In this document: positions 45,531-54,648 of the stretch, one piece after another
How positions within the stretch are numbered: the stretch's first letter is position 1
Layout of the letters: each line of letters starts with the position of its first letter
From: JAIOQJ01 sp963718635
GTDB taxonomy: Bacteria > Planctomycetota > Planctomycetia > Gemmatales > Gemmataceae
Direction of reading: 5' to 3'
Length of the DNA: 64,000 bases
Assembly (NCBI GenBank): GCA_963718635.1
Contig: OY970367.1
Location: 1,302,001-1,366,000 of the forward strand
The notes under the pieces: generated by a model
What the model saw: only the letters and a program-made list of their open reading frames with translations
What the model was told of the DNA's origin: nothing
Database searches by the model: none
Position numbers and translations under genes: made by a program

Positions 45531-47777
45531 ATGATGCGATGGCATCTGAGCTTCATCGTTTGTCCTCTGATCTGTGTGATTCAGGGAAAAATCAGTCTCG
45601 CGGAGCCAACTACGCCGGCTGTAAGGCATTGGTCGTTCCGCCCGTTGCAATCCCCTCCCGTGCCCCGTAACAATTCGGCTTGGGCGAAAAATTCGGTCGA
45701 TGAGTTCATTCTGCACGAGCTAAAAAAGCAGGGTCTCTCCCCATCTCCCGCGGCCGACCCGTTAACTCTGCTTCGGCGTGTGACGTTTGATCTAACTGGG
45801 CTGCCGCCGACCGTAGCCGAGATTGAACGTTATCAACGTGAAGCCGACCAGAACTCCGAAACCGCCTACTCCAAGTTGGTAGATCGACTTCTCGACTCTT
45901 CGCACTATGGCGAACGTTGGGCTCAGCATTGGCTGGATGTGGTTCGCTATGCGGAATCGAATGGCTACGAAGGAGATGGCGAAAGGCCTAATTCGTGGCG
46001 TTACCGCGATTATGTGGTCTGCTCATTGAATGACGATAAACCATTCGATCAGTTCGTCAGCGAGCAGATTGCCGGCGACCAGTTGGCCGCCGGCAAGTCC
46101 GAGCGCTCTCATACTGACTTATGGATCGCCACCGGCATGCACCGGTGCGGTCCGATGCATGTCGTCAGCGGCAATGTCGATCCTGAAGAGAATCGGCAGG
46201 AATTCCTGAGTGAAGCCGTCCAAGGCATCGGCTCGGCATTTCTCGGATTAACCGTCCACTGCGCTCGCTGCCATGACCATAAGTTTGATCCGATTCCGCA
46301 GACTGACTTCTATCGTCTGCAAGCTTTCTTTGCCTCGGCACGGCCGAAAGATGTCGATTTTGCGACGCCGGAAGAGCGCGCGGCGTTTCAATTCAAGTTG
46401 ATTGGCACGATGGCGAAACTCGCGCCCGTTAAAGCAAGGCTCTCAGCGCTCGACGCTCCCTTTCAAAGTCAGATTCGCGAGCTAAAGCGGGCCAAGCTCG
46501 ATCAACGCTATCGAGACGCCCTCGACGCCGTCAAGCCAACGGCGGACCAGCAAAATCTTGCTAAAGAGGCTCAACTCCTGTTGAAGGTCAGTTGGGATGA
46601 AATCGTGACGGCAATGCCCACAGCCACACGCGAACGTCGAGCCGCATTACGAGCCGAGCAGCACGCGCTTGAAGCCGAGCTGCCACTGCCCCCGTCCCAA
46701 GCTTGGGCCATTGCAGATGATGGCAAGGACGTTGCGACACATCTGTTGATCCGCGGCGAAGTAAAGAAAAAGGGCGCCAAGGTGGTGGCGGGCTTTCCCG
46801 TGGCCCTTTGTCCGCCAGCTAAAGAAGAACTACGGCCGTTGAACCGCATCGATCTGGCACGCTGGCTAACAGCCCCCGAACATCCGTTAACCGCCCGCGT
46901 TTTTGTCAATCGCCTCTGGCAGCATCATTTTGGCAAAGGGATCGTTCACACTCCGAACGACTTCGGCAAGCGCAGCGCCTCGCCTACGCATCCTGCGCTT
47001 CTCGATTGGCTGGCCTCGGAATTCATCCGAGGCGGCTGGAAAATCAAGCCAATGCATCGACTCATGGTAATGTCGAACACCTATCGGCAAAGCTCTGCCG
47101 CGGATCGTACGCTCGATGAGGAAAACAAATGGCTCAGCCGTATGAGCCGGCGGCGCCTGGACGGAGAAGCAATCCGCGATGCGATTCTCGTTGCCTCAGG
47201 CTCGCTTAACCGTCAGGTCGGCGGACCGATGATCCGCGTTCCTTTAGAGCCCGAAGTCTACGATCTGATCTTCACCGAAGGCGAGCCCGATGGCCTCTGG
47301 CCGGTGACAGCCGATGTTCAGCAGCATTGCCGCCGTAGTCTTTACTTGTTTGCCAAGCGAAATGTCAGACTGCCGTTGTTGGAAACGTTCGATCAACCTG
47401 ACCGCTTAACGCCCTGCGGCGAACGGGCGATTTCTACCTACGCACCCCAAGCCCTGATTCTGATGAATGGGCCTTTTGCACGAGCCGAAAGTCAAAAGAT
47501 GGCCTGCTCGTTGCTGCGTAACAGCAGCGAGCCTGAGCAGTGGGTCAAGGAGGCCTATCTCCGATGCTTCGGTCGAAAAGCTGCAAAGAATGAAGTTGAG
47601 CAAGCGACGGATTTCTTGCGAATTCAGATTGAGACCATTTCCGATCGTCTGCGGCTGCGGTTGCCCGCCACATTGCCGGAGGTGCTTCCCGATAACGCCG
47701 ACCCGGCCACAGCGGCCGCGCTGGCGGACTTTTGTCGAGCGCTTTTCAATGCCAACGAATTTGTTTATGTACCTTAG
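45531..47777 (+). CDS. PSCyt2 (DUF1549)/PSD1 (DUF1553) protein
   Basis: The order of domains is characteristic of Planctomycetes and Verrucomicrobia. After a signal peptide comes DUF1549 (VDEFILHELKKQGLSPSPAA; HYGERWAQHWLDVVRYAESN; cytochrome-like CARCHDHKFDPI). DUF1553 follows (RVFVNRLWQHHFGKGIVHTP; LMVMSNTYRQSS; SRRRLDGEAIRDAILVASGS). The family is thought to act in the periplasm on sulfated glycans or in redox reactions; a sound activity is not established. The usual downstream DUF1501 partner is missing. 748 residues, intact. Confidence 0.92.
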   Translation: MMRWHLSFIVCPLICVIQGKISLAEPTTPAVRHWSFRPLQSPPVPRNNSAWAKNSVDEFILHELKKQGLSPSPAADPLTLLRRVTFDLTGLPPTVAEIERYQREADQNSETAYSKLVDRLLDSSHYGERWAQHWLDVVRYAESNGYEGDGERPNSWRYRDYVVCSLNDDKPFDQFVSEQIAGDQLAAGKSERSHTDLWIATGMHRCGPMHVVSGNVDPEENRQEFLSEAVQGIGSAFLGLTVHCARCHDHKFDPIPQTDFYRLQAFFASARPKDVDFATPEERAAFQFKLIGTMAKLAPVKARLSALDAPFQSQIRELKRAKLDQRYRDALDAVKPTADQQNLAKEAQLLLKVSWDEIVTAMPTATRERRAALRAEQHALEAELPLPPSQAWAIADDGKDVATHLLIRGEVKKKGAKVVAGFPVALCPPAKEELRPLNRIDLARWLTAPEHPLTARVFVNRLWQHHFGKGIVHTPNDFGKRSASPTHPALLDWLASEFIRGGWKIKPMHRLMVMSNTYRQSSAADRTLDEENKWLSRMSRRRLDGEAIRDAILVASGSLNRQVGGPMIRVPLEPEVYDLIFTEGEPDGLWPVTADVQQHCRRSLYLFAKRNVRLPLLETFDQPDRLTPCGERAISTYAPQALILMNGPFARAESQKMACSLLRNSSEPEQWVKEAYLRCFGRKAAKNEVEQATDFLRIQIETISDRLRLRLPATLPEVLPDNADPATAAALADFCRALFNANEFVYVP

Positions 47778-47927
47778 ACGAACAGTTTTTTGCAACAACC
47801 GTGAACCGTCGGCCTTGCATTCTTTCTGCTTGCAGACTTGCGGAAGCGGTCGCTTATTTTACTTGGCGCTTAAAAATCGTGACCTAAGCTTCTCGAAGCC
47901 ATTGAAACGAGCCCCACAGAGAAGCCG

Positions 47928-48871
47928 ATGCTGATTCTTGGCGATAAAGGACATTACAACGGTCGTTTTCCTTGGGTAACGACCTGGCTCGTTGTCATCA
48001 ATGTCTTTGTTTTTACGGCCCAGATTCTGATCGGCGAAGCATTCACCAACGGCTTCAGTCTGGTGCCGGAAGAAATTTCTACTTTTCAAGATCTCAAAGG
48101 GACCAAATTCCACAAAGCGAAGGTGGAGGTTGAGGGCCGATACGACGGCAAAGGACGCCTTTACCGTCAATATGCTTATCGAGATGTCCCGATCGATCAC
48201 TACCCCGGCCCAGTCCCGATCGTGCTGACGCTCTTCACGTCGATGTTCATGCACGGCAGCATCTTACATCTCGTGTTCAACATGTGGTTCTTGCTGATTT
48301 TTGGGCGTAACGTTGAATGCGCGATGGGCCATAAGTTATTTCTCGCCTTTTATATAACATGCGGCGTATTCGCCGGCCTGGCCCATATTGCAAGCGATCC
48401 GCACTCGATCATTCCCTGTCTGGGCGCAGCGGCGCCATTGCCGGCGTTATGGGCGCTTATGTCTGCATCTATCCGTGGAACAAGATTAAAGTCTGGCTCG
48501 GGTTGTTTTTTGGCGTAATTGAAGTGCCTGCCTTGGTCGTCGTCGGCATCTGGTTTATCCTGCAATATCTTTCAGTCGTATTTGCTGATGACAGTCAAAT
48601 GGGAGGCGTCGCCTACTGGGCCCATCTAGGCGGCTTTTTCGCTGGAATGCTCATGTTGCGTTTCATGATCTTTTCGTTACAACGCCAGGTCGCCGCGAGT
48701 TCTGCGACCGAGGAAAAGGCAGTTGAAACGGACACGAAGTCCAGGGCAGCGACACAACTGCAACCGGTTGGTACGAAGCAGGCCGAATCCGACCCGTTTG
48801 AGGGATTCATCACGATGCAGACAATCCGCCGAATGCAGGAGAAGAAAAAAGGAGAGAGCCCGTTGGTTTAG
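47928..48871 (+). CDS. Rhomboid-family intramembrane protease (frameshift at the catalytic Ser motif)
   Basis: The first piece has several helices, a lumenal insert with YRQYAYRDVPIDHYPGPVPI, and MFMHGSILHLVFNMWFLLIF (HxxxN motif). The second begins with SGAIAGVMGAY and ends with the catalytic His region (YWAHLGGFFAGMLMLRFM). The break is at about 48428: GGCGCAGCGGC lacks one A compared with an expected GGCGCAAGCGGC, which would give GASGAIAG with the active serine. Joined length about 315 residues with a charged cytoplasmic tail. Confidence 0.85.
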
Positions 48872-49048
48872 TTTCAGGTTCGAATGTTTGCGCATTTCTT
48901 CAGGGAAGGTTCTTCCCGACGTGCCACATGGCTAGCTCAATACATACAAAAGACGAAGTCGATCCCAACCGTCTTGATTTCTTTGGTCGTCCGGCACGTC
49001 GCCGCTCGATTCCGTTTTTTTAGTCCAGCGCATTCGAAAGGATTTTTC

Positions 49049-49528
49049 ATGTTCAAAACAAAAAACGACATACCCGAAGCTACCCGCGTTAAGGTAATCG
49101 AGCTTTTAAACGCGCGTTTGGCCGACTGCATCGACTTACAGACGCAAACCAAGCAAGCTCACTGGAATGTCAAGGGCCCTAACTTCATTGCCTTGCACGA
49201 GTTATTCGACGATATCAACGAAGATGTGGAGGAATACGTGGATGAGATCGCCGAGCGGGCGGTGCAGCTCGGCGGATCCGTTCAAGGAACGGTGCGCATG
49301 GCCGCGAAGCGAAGCTCGCTTCCCGAATACCCCATGAACGCAGCGGATGGCCGAAGTCACGTCGAGGCAATGTCCACGGCGCTCGGCGCCTTCGGCAAGG
49401 TTGCGCGGAAATCCATTCAGGAAGCCAGCGACCTGGGCGATCTCGACGCCGCCGACCTGTTCACCGAAGTATCGCGCGGGATTGACAAGTGGCTCTGGTT
49501 CGTGGAAGCGCATATGCAGGCAGAATAA
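49049..49528 (+). CDS. dps: Dps-family ferritin-like DNA-binding protein
   Basis: ATG 49049 has GAAAGGA 8 bases upstream; frames open further upstream are not family-like. The ferroxidase ligands are in TKQAHWNVKGPNFIALHELF and INEDVEEYVDEIAERAVQLG. The 159-residue size and the C-terminal DLFTEVSRGIDKWLWFVEAH are normal. Dps stores iron and protects DNA under oxidative and starvation stress as a dodecamer. Confidence 0.93.
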   Translation: MFKTKNDIPEATRVKVIELLNARLADCIDLQTQTKQAHWNVKGPNFIALHELFDDINEDVEEYVDEIAERAVQLGGSVQGTVRMAAKRSSLPEYPMNAADGRSHVEAMSTALGAFGKVARKSIQEASDLGDLDAADLFTEVSRGIDKWLWFVEAHMQAE

Positions 49529-49679
49529 TCGTCGATTCGCTCGCGTTGTTTCGCCTGTCAAACAGGTGCGTCTGATTCTTTGCCTTCGACTTTGCTAGAC
49601 ACTTCGAGTTCGAAACCGATATAAGAAGATATAGGGGTTTGCCCGTTGTGCTTTGTCAGTCCCTTGCGGAGGTTTTTGT

Positions 49680-50922
49680 TTGACGACTGCTGCGACGACT
49701 GAACCCTCAACCGGTTTCCGAGCTTTAACGCTCATCCCGCCCTTGCTCGATGCACTCGATCATGTTGGCTATCGGGAGCCCTCACCGATTCAATCGGCCC
49801 TCATTCCCGTCGCGATGACGGGCAAAGATGTGATCGGCCAGGCGCAGACCGGCACGGGCAAGACGGCCGCTTTTCTCATCCCCTTCATGAACCGCTGGCG
49901 CGGCGGCGACCCGATGAAGCCGCAGGGGATAGTAATCGTTCCCACCCGCGAGCTCGCCGTTCAGGTAGCCGAGGAAGCGGAGCGAATTTCCCCGAGCAAA
50001 CATTTTCGCACGGTGGCGCTTCTACGGCGGCCAACGCTTCGGCATCCAAATGGATTCGTTGCGTAAAGGCTGTACGCTCATCGTGGGCACGCCCGGCCGT
50101 CTTTTCGATCACATCAACCGCGGCACGATCTCGCTGGAAAATATCCGCTATGCCGTGCTTGATGAAGCCGACCGGATGCTCGACATCGGCTTTCGGCCGC
50201 AGATCGAAAAGATCATGCGCCGGCTTCCCGCCAAGCGTCAAACGCTGATGATGTCCGCGACGTTGCCGCCGGCCGTGCTGAAATTATCCGAACGCTACAT
50301 GATCGAAGCGCAGAGCATCTGCACGGTGCCCGAAGTAATGACCGTCGATAAGATCGCCCAGCGCTACATCACGGTCGATCAGGAAAAGAAATTCGAACTA
50401 CTCGTGAAAGTCCTCGAACGCGAAAAGCCACGGCAGTGCATTATTTTTGTCGAGCGCAAACGGAGCGCCGACTCGCTCTATAAACATCTAAAACCGCTAT
50501 TCTCCAAGGTGGCCGTCATCCACGGCGACTTGCCGCAGCCGAAGCGAGAAAAGGTGATGGCGGGCTTCCGCGTCGAAAAAATCGCTTGCTTGATCGCAAC
50601 TGATGTCATGAGCCGGGGCATTGATGTTTCGGGCATCTCGCACATCATTAATTACGATCTGCCGATGGATCTCGAAAGTTATGTTCACCGCATCGGACGT
50701 ACGGGGCGCATGGGCGCTGATGGCAGCGCTATTTCGTTCGTCGCGCCCGACCAGGGTGAGTTGTTGACGAGCATCGAGCATCTGATCAATCGCTTGATCG
50801 AAGAAGACCGAATCGAAGGCTTTCAATCGTTCACGCCAAGAGTTAAGGAAGAGACCAAGCCGGTCGAAAAGTCACAACCCGTTTACGGCCGACAACGCCG
50901 CAAATACACGAATCGGCTTTGA
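49680..50922 (+). CDS. DEAD-box RNA helicase (frameshift near 50022)
   Basis: TTG 49680 is favoured because GCGGAGG stands 6 bases before. Motifs in order: Q motif (YREPSPIQSALIPV), Walker A AQTGTGKT, PTRELA, then GTPGRL, the DEAD box VLDEADRMLDIGF, SATLPP, HGDLPQPKREKVM, and RIGRTGRMG. An extra base in GTGGCGCTTCTACGGCGGC breaks the frame between motif Ia and GG. Joined length about 413 residues, with a short basic tail. Likely in ribosome assembly or RNA turnover, as with RhlE-type helicases. Confidence 0.9.
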
Positions 50923-50943
50923 TGCGACGTAGGGAGTCGATGC

Positions 50944-51321
50944 ATGTCGATCCTCGGCGAGTTTAAGAAATTCATCCAGCGTGGCAATGTCATCGACCTG
51001 GCGGTCGGCATCATTATTGGCGCGGCGTTCGGTAAGGTCGTTTCCACGCTGGTTGATGGCATCCTTATGCCGCCCATTGGGGCGTTGATCAATGGCGTCA
51101 ATTTTAGCGCCCTGCAATTTACCATCTACGGCTCGGCCACGATTCGTTACGGCCTATTTTTGCAGGCACTGGTTGATTTCATCATCATCGGCTTCTGTGT
51201 GTTTCTCGTGGTGAAAGCGGTCAATAAGCTCCAAAAGCCCGACCCGGCAGCGCCTCGCGAGATTCCGCCGCAAGAACAACTATTGGTTGAGATCCGCGAC
51301 CTGTTGAAAGCCAAAGCATGA
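50944..51321 (+). CDS. mscL: Large-conductance mechanosensitive channel
   Basis: The 125-residue protein has the pore helix KKFIQRGNVIDLAVGIIIGA, AFGKVVSTLVDGILMPPIG, the second helix ALVDFIIIGFCVFLVVKAVN and the cytoplasmic helix QEQLLVEIRDLLKAK. It is a pentameric inner-membrane valve against osmotic downshock. The stop overlaps the next start by 4 bases. Confidence 0.95.
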   Translation: MSILGEFKKFIQRGNVIDLAVGIIIGAAFGKVVSTLVDGILMPPIGALINGVNFSALQFTIYGSATIRYGLFLQALVDFIIIGFCVFLVVKAVNKLQKPDPAAPREIPPQEQLLVEIRDLLKAKA

Positions 51322-52825
51322 AGCGGCTAAACGCGATGCCGCAGACGGCGCTAGTGTTCATGTTTCTCGGCTTTTGGCTCGCGTTTCAACTCATCTTCCA
51401 GAGCCAACCCTTTAGCGATCCGGCGCCCTTTGGCACATTCGCGTGGGCGATTGGATATTCCAACATTGGACATTCCCGCACACCGACCCTTTTACGTGGA
51501 GCTACGCCGGCCGATTTTGGATTCCCCAACAATGGGGGGCCGAATGCGCGATGTCGCTCATCCATCATCTTGGTGGCTTTGATTCGTTGCTCACGCTGAT
51601 GAACGCGATGCTCGGGCTGCTCGCCGCCTGCATCGGCAAGCGCTTCATCGATGGCGGTCTTCATCCATTGCCCGCCGCAGGCATTGTGGCGCTAGGCATG
51701 GCGACCGCTGGCTTTCACTTTTATCTCAGACCGCACCTCGCAACGATTATTCTCTTGGCAGTTGCCATGGCTTGGCTCGTCGATTACGAACGGGGCCGCA
51801 TCAGCCGCATACGACTCTGGCTTTTGATTCCACTTGGCATCGTCTGGACGAACCTGCACGGCGGGGTGCTTGGCTGCATCTTTACTTTTGCCTTGGCGAT
51901 CGGCGGATGGCTGGCATTTCGCACGAAATCGCGCAGCGACATCGGTTATCTCATCCTCGTTCTCATCGGCTGCGTGGCGGCGACCTTGCTCAATCCGTTC
52001 TTCCTTGACATGCACCGCACTTGGCTAAGCATTATCGGCTCAACGGTTCTCAAGGCGGAAGTGTCGGAACATCAACCTCTAAGCCTGGCGCGTACGGATG
52101 GCCAGGCGGTTGTCGGCTTCGCCATCTTCTATCTGCTGATGCTTGCCGGTACACTGCCGCAACGGCCGCGCGTCACGTGGTTGATTCCGCTCGTCTGGTT
52201 TGGCCTCGCGGTAAGTAGTATTCGGCATGGGCCCTTGTTTGTAGTAGTCGCATTGGTGGCGTTGGCCGACCTGTTGCCGCAAACAGTGTGGTTTCGTCTA
52301 CTTCAAAAGCACGGCGACACATTTGTCTTGAAGTCTAACACACCGCCGCGATGGATCGGCTGGAGAGCCTGGGCTGCGATGGCAATTCTCGTGCTGATCC
52401 CTCTGACATTGCAACTGCAACGAATTCGCTGTCCAGTCATCGGCTACGGCTGGGCACGCTTTGATGAAAAATTGGTGCCCTGGCAGTTGAAGAATGAATT
52501 AGAGCAATATGCTGCCTCAAGGCCCGACAATTTTCCCATCTTCAACGATTGCAACCTCGGCGGGTTCCTGATTTATTACACGCCGACATTGAAGATCTTC
52601 ATGGATGATCGCTTTGAGCTTTACAGCGAATCGGAACTAAGCGACTACATCGATATGATGCACAATCACCCCGAAAACATCGAGCGCTGGCGCGAGAAAG
52701 CGGCATTTGATCGCGCGTTCGTGGAGAACGGGACTGTAATGGACGCCTACTTGCAAGCAAGCGCTAATTGGCGCGAAATCGCACGTTGCAAGAAAGCGGT
52801 AATCTACGCACGAGTCACGAAGTAA
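51318..52825 (+). CDS. Polytopic membrane protein, GT-C-like (frameshift near 51440)
   Basis: An N-terminal helix (ALVFMFLGFWLAFQLIFQSQ) and then, after a one-base frame change, VGDWIFQHWTFPHTDPFTWS and about nine further helices are followed by a soluble C-terminus (PIFNDCNLGGFLIYYTPTLK, IFMDDRFELYSESEL). The pattern D-x-W followed by a hydrophobic barrel and a C-terminal DxRxELY patch is frequent in planctomycete membrane proteins of GT-C kind. The substrate is unknown. ATG 51318 overlaps the mscL stop. Confidence 0.72.
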
Positions 52826-52886
52826 TTGTTCAATGTCTAGCGGTGAATCAACGGCGTTTTGATCGACGTTATCATCGTCAACGCAA

Positions 52887-52913
52887 AAGAGGCGGGAAAC
52901 ATCCCGCCTCTTT
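52887..52913. terminator. Bidirectional terminator hairpin
   Basis: AAAGAGGCGGGA and TCCCGCCTCTTT form a perfect 12-bp stem with a 3-base loop. A-run on one side and T-run on the other suit termination of both the plus-strand membrane gene and the minus-strand small peptide gene. Confidence 0.82.
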
Positions 52914-52932
52914 GCTGAGTTGTTATTTGAGA

Positions 52933-53013
52933 TCAGCGGCCGACGCCGATCAAAAACAGCAGAAGGATCAGGCCAAGGGGAAGGCCGAGCAGCCAGAGAA
53001 GGATAAGCATCAT
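52933..53013 (-). CDS. 26-aa hydrophobic peptide
   Basis: The minus strand has AAGGAG, 6 bases, then ATGATG and 26 codons coding MMLILLWLLGLPLGLILLLF and then LIGVGR before TGA. The whole peptide is one transmembrane segment. A perfect Shine-Dalgarno site, a compact frame and a terminator 20 bases after the stop support expression. It resembles type I toxin or stress peptides in shape only. No relatives are known to me. Confidence 0.55.
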   Translation of the reverse strand: MMLILLWLLGLPLGLILLLFLIGVGR

Positions 53014-53063
53014 GATAGACTCCTTAAAAAGTTAAAGGTTTCGGTTATTCAGATCGTTCGTGG

Positions 53064-53795
53064 TCAAACGCGGTGAGTTAAAGGGCGACGCGTACGGTGA
53101 TGGGTGAAGTTCATCGGTTCTCCCGATGCCAACCAGCCGCCAATGACGCTGCCGATGAGGCCTAATAGCAGTGCGGTAGCGGCGCCGATGGCGGCGTTGC
53201 GGGTAACTTTGGGCGTATCTTCATTCCACTGGCGAACTTTGGCGCGGTAGTCGTTCATGTCAGTCGTATATTGTGAACGTTCTTCCGGCGTGGCAGTAGC
53301 GCTAAGGGCGTCCGGCTTTTCAAATGGCGTTGCCGCTCCGTTGGCTGAAGGATGGCTGCCGGCCAACCCTCCGTACCAACCGCCCATCAAGCTGCCAGCG
53401 CCGAGTCCGGCAATGACGACAATGATTGGGGTTGCGACGAGCCAAGAGATGGCGCCATGCAGCATTCCTGGTTCGGCGTGCAAAATACCAGCGATCTTAC
53501 CAGCCACCCAGCCGCCGATAGCGAACGCCAAGAAGGCGCCGAACACGCTGAAGACCAGCGCGCTGATGCCCATCTTCTTCAAATCGACTAGCCGTTGGTT
53601 GGCATCGACGACATGAGCGCCCAGCGCCACGCCAATGAGCCCGAAAATAAGCACTGCGGTGATTGCCGCCAAGGCGCCGGCGAAAACGGCCGACCAGTTC
53701 ACCGGCCAATGAACCCAGCGTTCATAGGCGGCTTCGCTGCGGGTTTCACTCACCCGAGATTCTCCCAAGCGGTCAGTTGCCATAGTTGATACCAT
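53064..53795 (-). CDS. Four-helix membrane protein of unknown function
   Basis: ATG 53795 is preceded by AGAGGA. Four hydrophobic segments are present (WSAVFAGALAAITAVLIFGL; ALVFSVFGAFLAFAIGGWVA; WLVATPIIVVIAGLGAGSLM; AAIGAATALLLGLIGSVIGG), rich in Gly and Ala. A cytoplasmic or periplasmic loop lies between helices 3 and 4. Similar proteins occur near stress genes in many bacteria; no function. The peptide gene lies downstream, in the same direction, 50 bases away. Confidence 0.65.
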   Translation of the reverse strand: MVSTMATDRLGESRVSETRSEAAYERWVHWPVNWSAVFAGALAAITAVLIFGLIGVALGAHVVDANQRLVDLKKMGISALVFSVFGAFLAFAIGGWVAGKIAGILHAEPGMLHGAISWLVATPIIVVIAGLGAGSLMGGWYGGLAGSHPSANGAATPFEKPDALSATATPEERSQYTTDMNDYRAKVRQWNEDTPKVTRNAAIGAATALLLGLIGSVIGGWLASGEPMNFTHHRTRRPLTHRV

Positions 53796-53911
53796 TGTTA
53801 AATCCTCTCGAAAGTGGAAGGCGACAGCTTTCCAGATAAAATCATGTAAGGCAATTTCAGTGCCGGTTTCGTGGCTGCCGTTCATATTGTTGCGAAAGAG
53901 TGTGGGCGATC

Positions 53912-54021
53912 CCAGGAACGTGAGCGACCGGAGAAACAGCTTCTAGCCGATTTCTCCGGTCGCTGACGTTCCCGGCTCGCCATCGCTAGTAGTGCTCTTC
54001 ACGCGGTGCGTGAAGAGTACC
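53912..54021. repeat. Two hairpin repeats between divergent genes
   Basis: 53912-53974: CCAGGAACGTGAGCGACCGG... with its complement ...CCGGTCGCTGACGTTCCCGG. 53992-54020: GTGCTCTTCACGCG / CGCGTGAAGAGTAC-like arms. They lie between the minus-strand membrane gene and the plus-strand PilZ gene, so their role is not terminator-like from position. Confidence 0.7.
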
Positions 54022-54139
54022 TTCCAGTTCCATCGCACGAAAAATTCCCGACGAAACCCGGCGCATCTTGCAAAGCGATTTGCCAAACCTGAAAAATTAT
54101 TCAACACTTAGTCGAGATACGGATTAAACTTTCAAGGGC

Positions 54140-54634
54140 ATGCCCATGACGGCTTTCAACAATTGGCTGGCGCAATTCAACCTCGATCAGCCATCGTTGG
54201 CGATCATCGGAACCGGTCTGGTTCTGGTCGCATTGATATTGCTTGGCGGCCGCCAATGGCGTGCGATTCGTCGGATTCGCCGTGCCCAGCAGAGCCGGCG
54301 GATCGCGAAGATTATTCCCGATTCCGAAAACGAACGGCGCAATAACTTACGCCGGGCCGATCTGCAGACCGAAGTCCACGTAGCCGACGCGAAAAAAACA
54401 GGGAAAAGTCTGGGGGCGTTTGTCATTGACCGCTCGGTCAATGGTCTACGCTTGGCTATGAAGTCGGCCTATCCCTCGGGCGCTTCGCTGAAAATTCGGG
54501 CCGTCAACGCCCCTGCGGAAACGCCGTGGACCGTCATCCGCGTGCGCAATTGCGAAGCGCTCGGCGATTATTATGAAGTTGGCTGCCAATTCGAAGGCAA
54601 AGTTCCTTGGAACATCCTTTTGATGTTCGGCTAA
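54140..54634 (+). CDS. Membrane-anchored PilZ-domain protein
   Basis: One helix at about residues 19-38 (LAIIGTGLVLVALILLGGRQ) is followed by a basic linker and a PilZ domain: ERRNNLRRADLQTEV (RxxxR motif region) and FVIDRSVNGLRLAM (D/NxSxxG). PilZ domains bind cyclic di-GMP. ATG 54146 is a possible start too. The 164-residue gene converges with the topoisomerase gene. It could link c-di-GMP to envelope or surface functions. Confidence 0.82.
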   Translation: MPMTAFNNWLAQFNLDQPSLAIIGTGLVLVALILLGGRQWRAIRRIRRAQQSRRIAKIIPDSENERRNNLRRADLQTEVHVADAKKTGKSLGAFVIDRSVNGLRLAMKSAYPSGASLKIRAVNAPAETPWTVIRVRNCEALGDYYEVGCQFEGKVPWNILLMFG

Positions 54635-54648
54635 TGCTTGCTCCGAAG

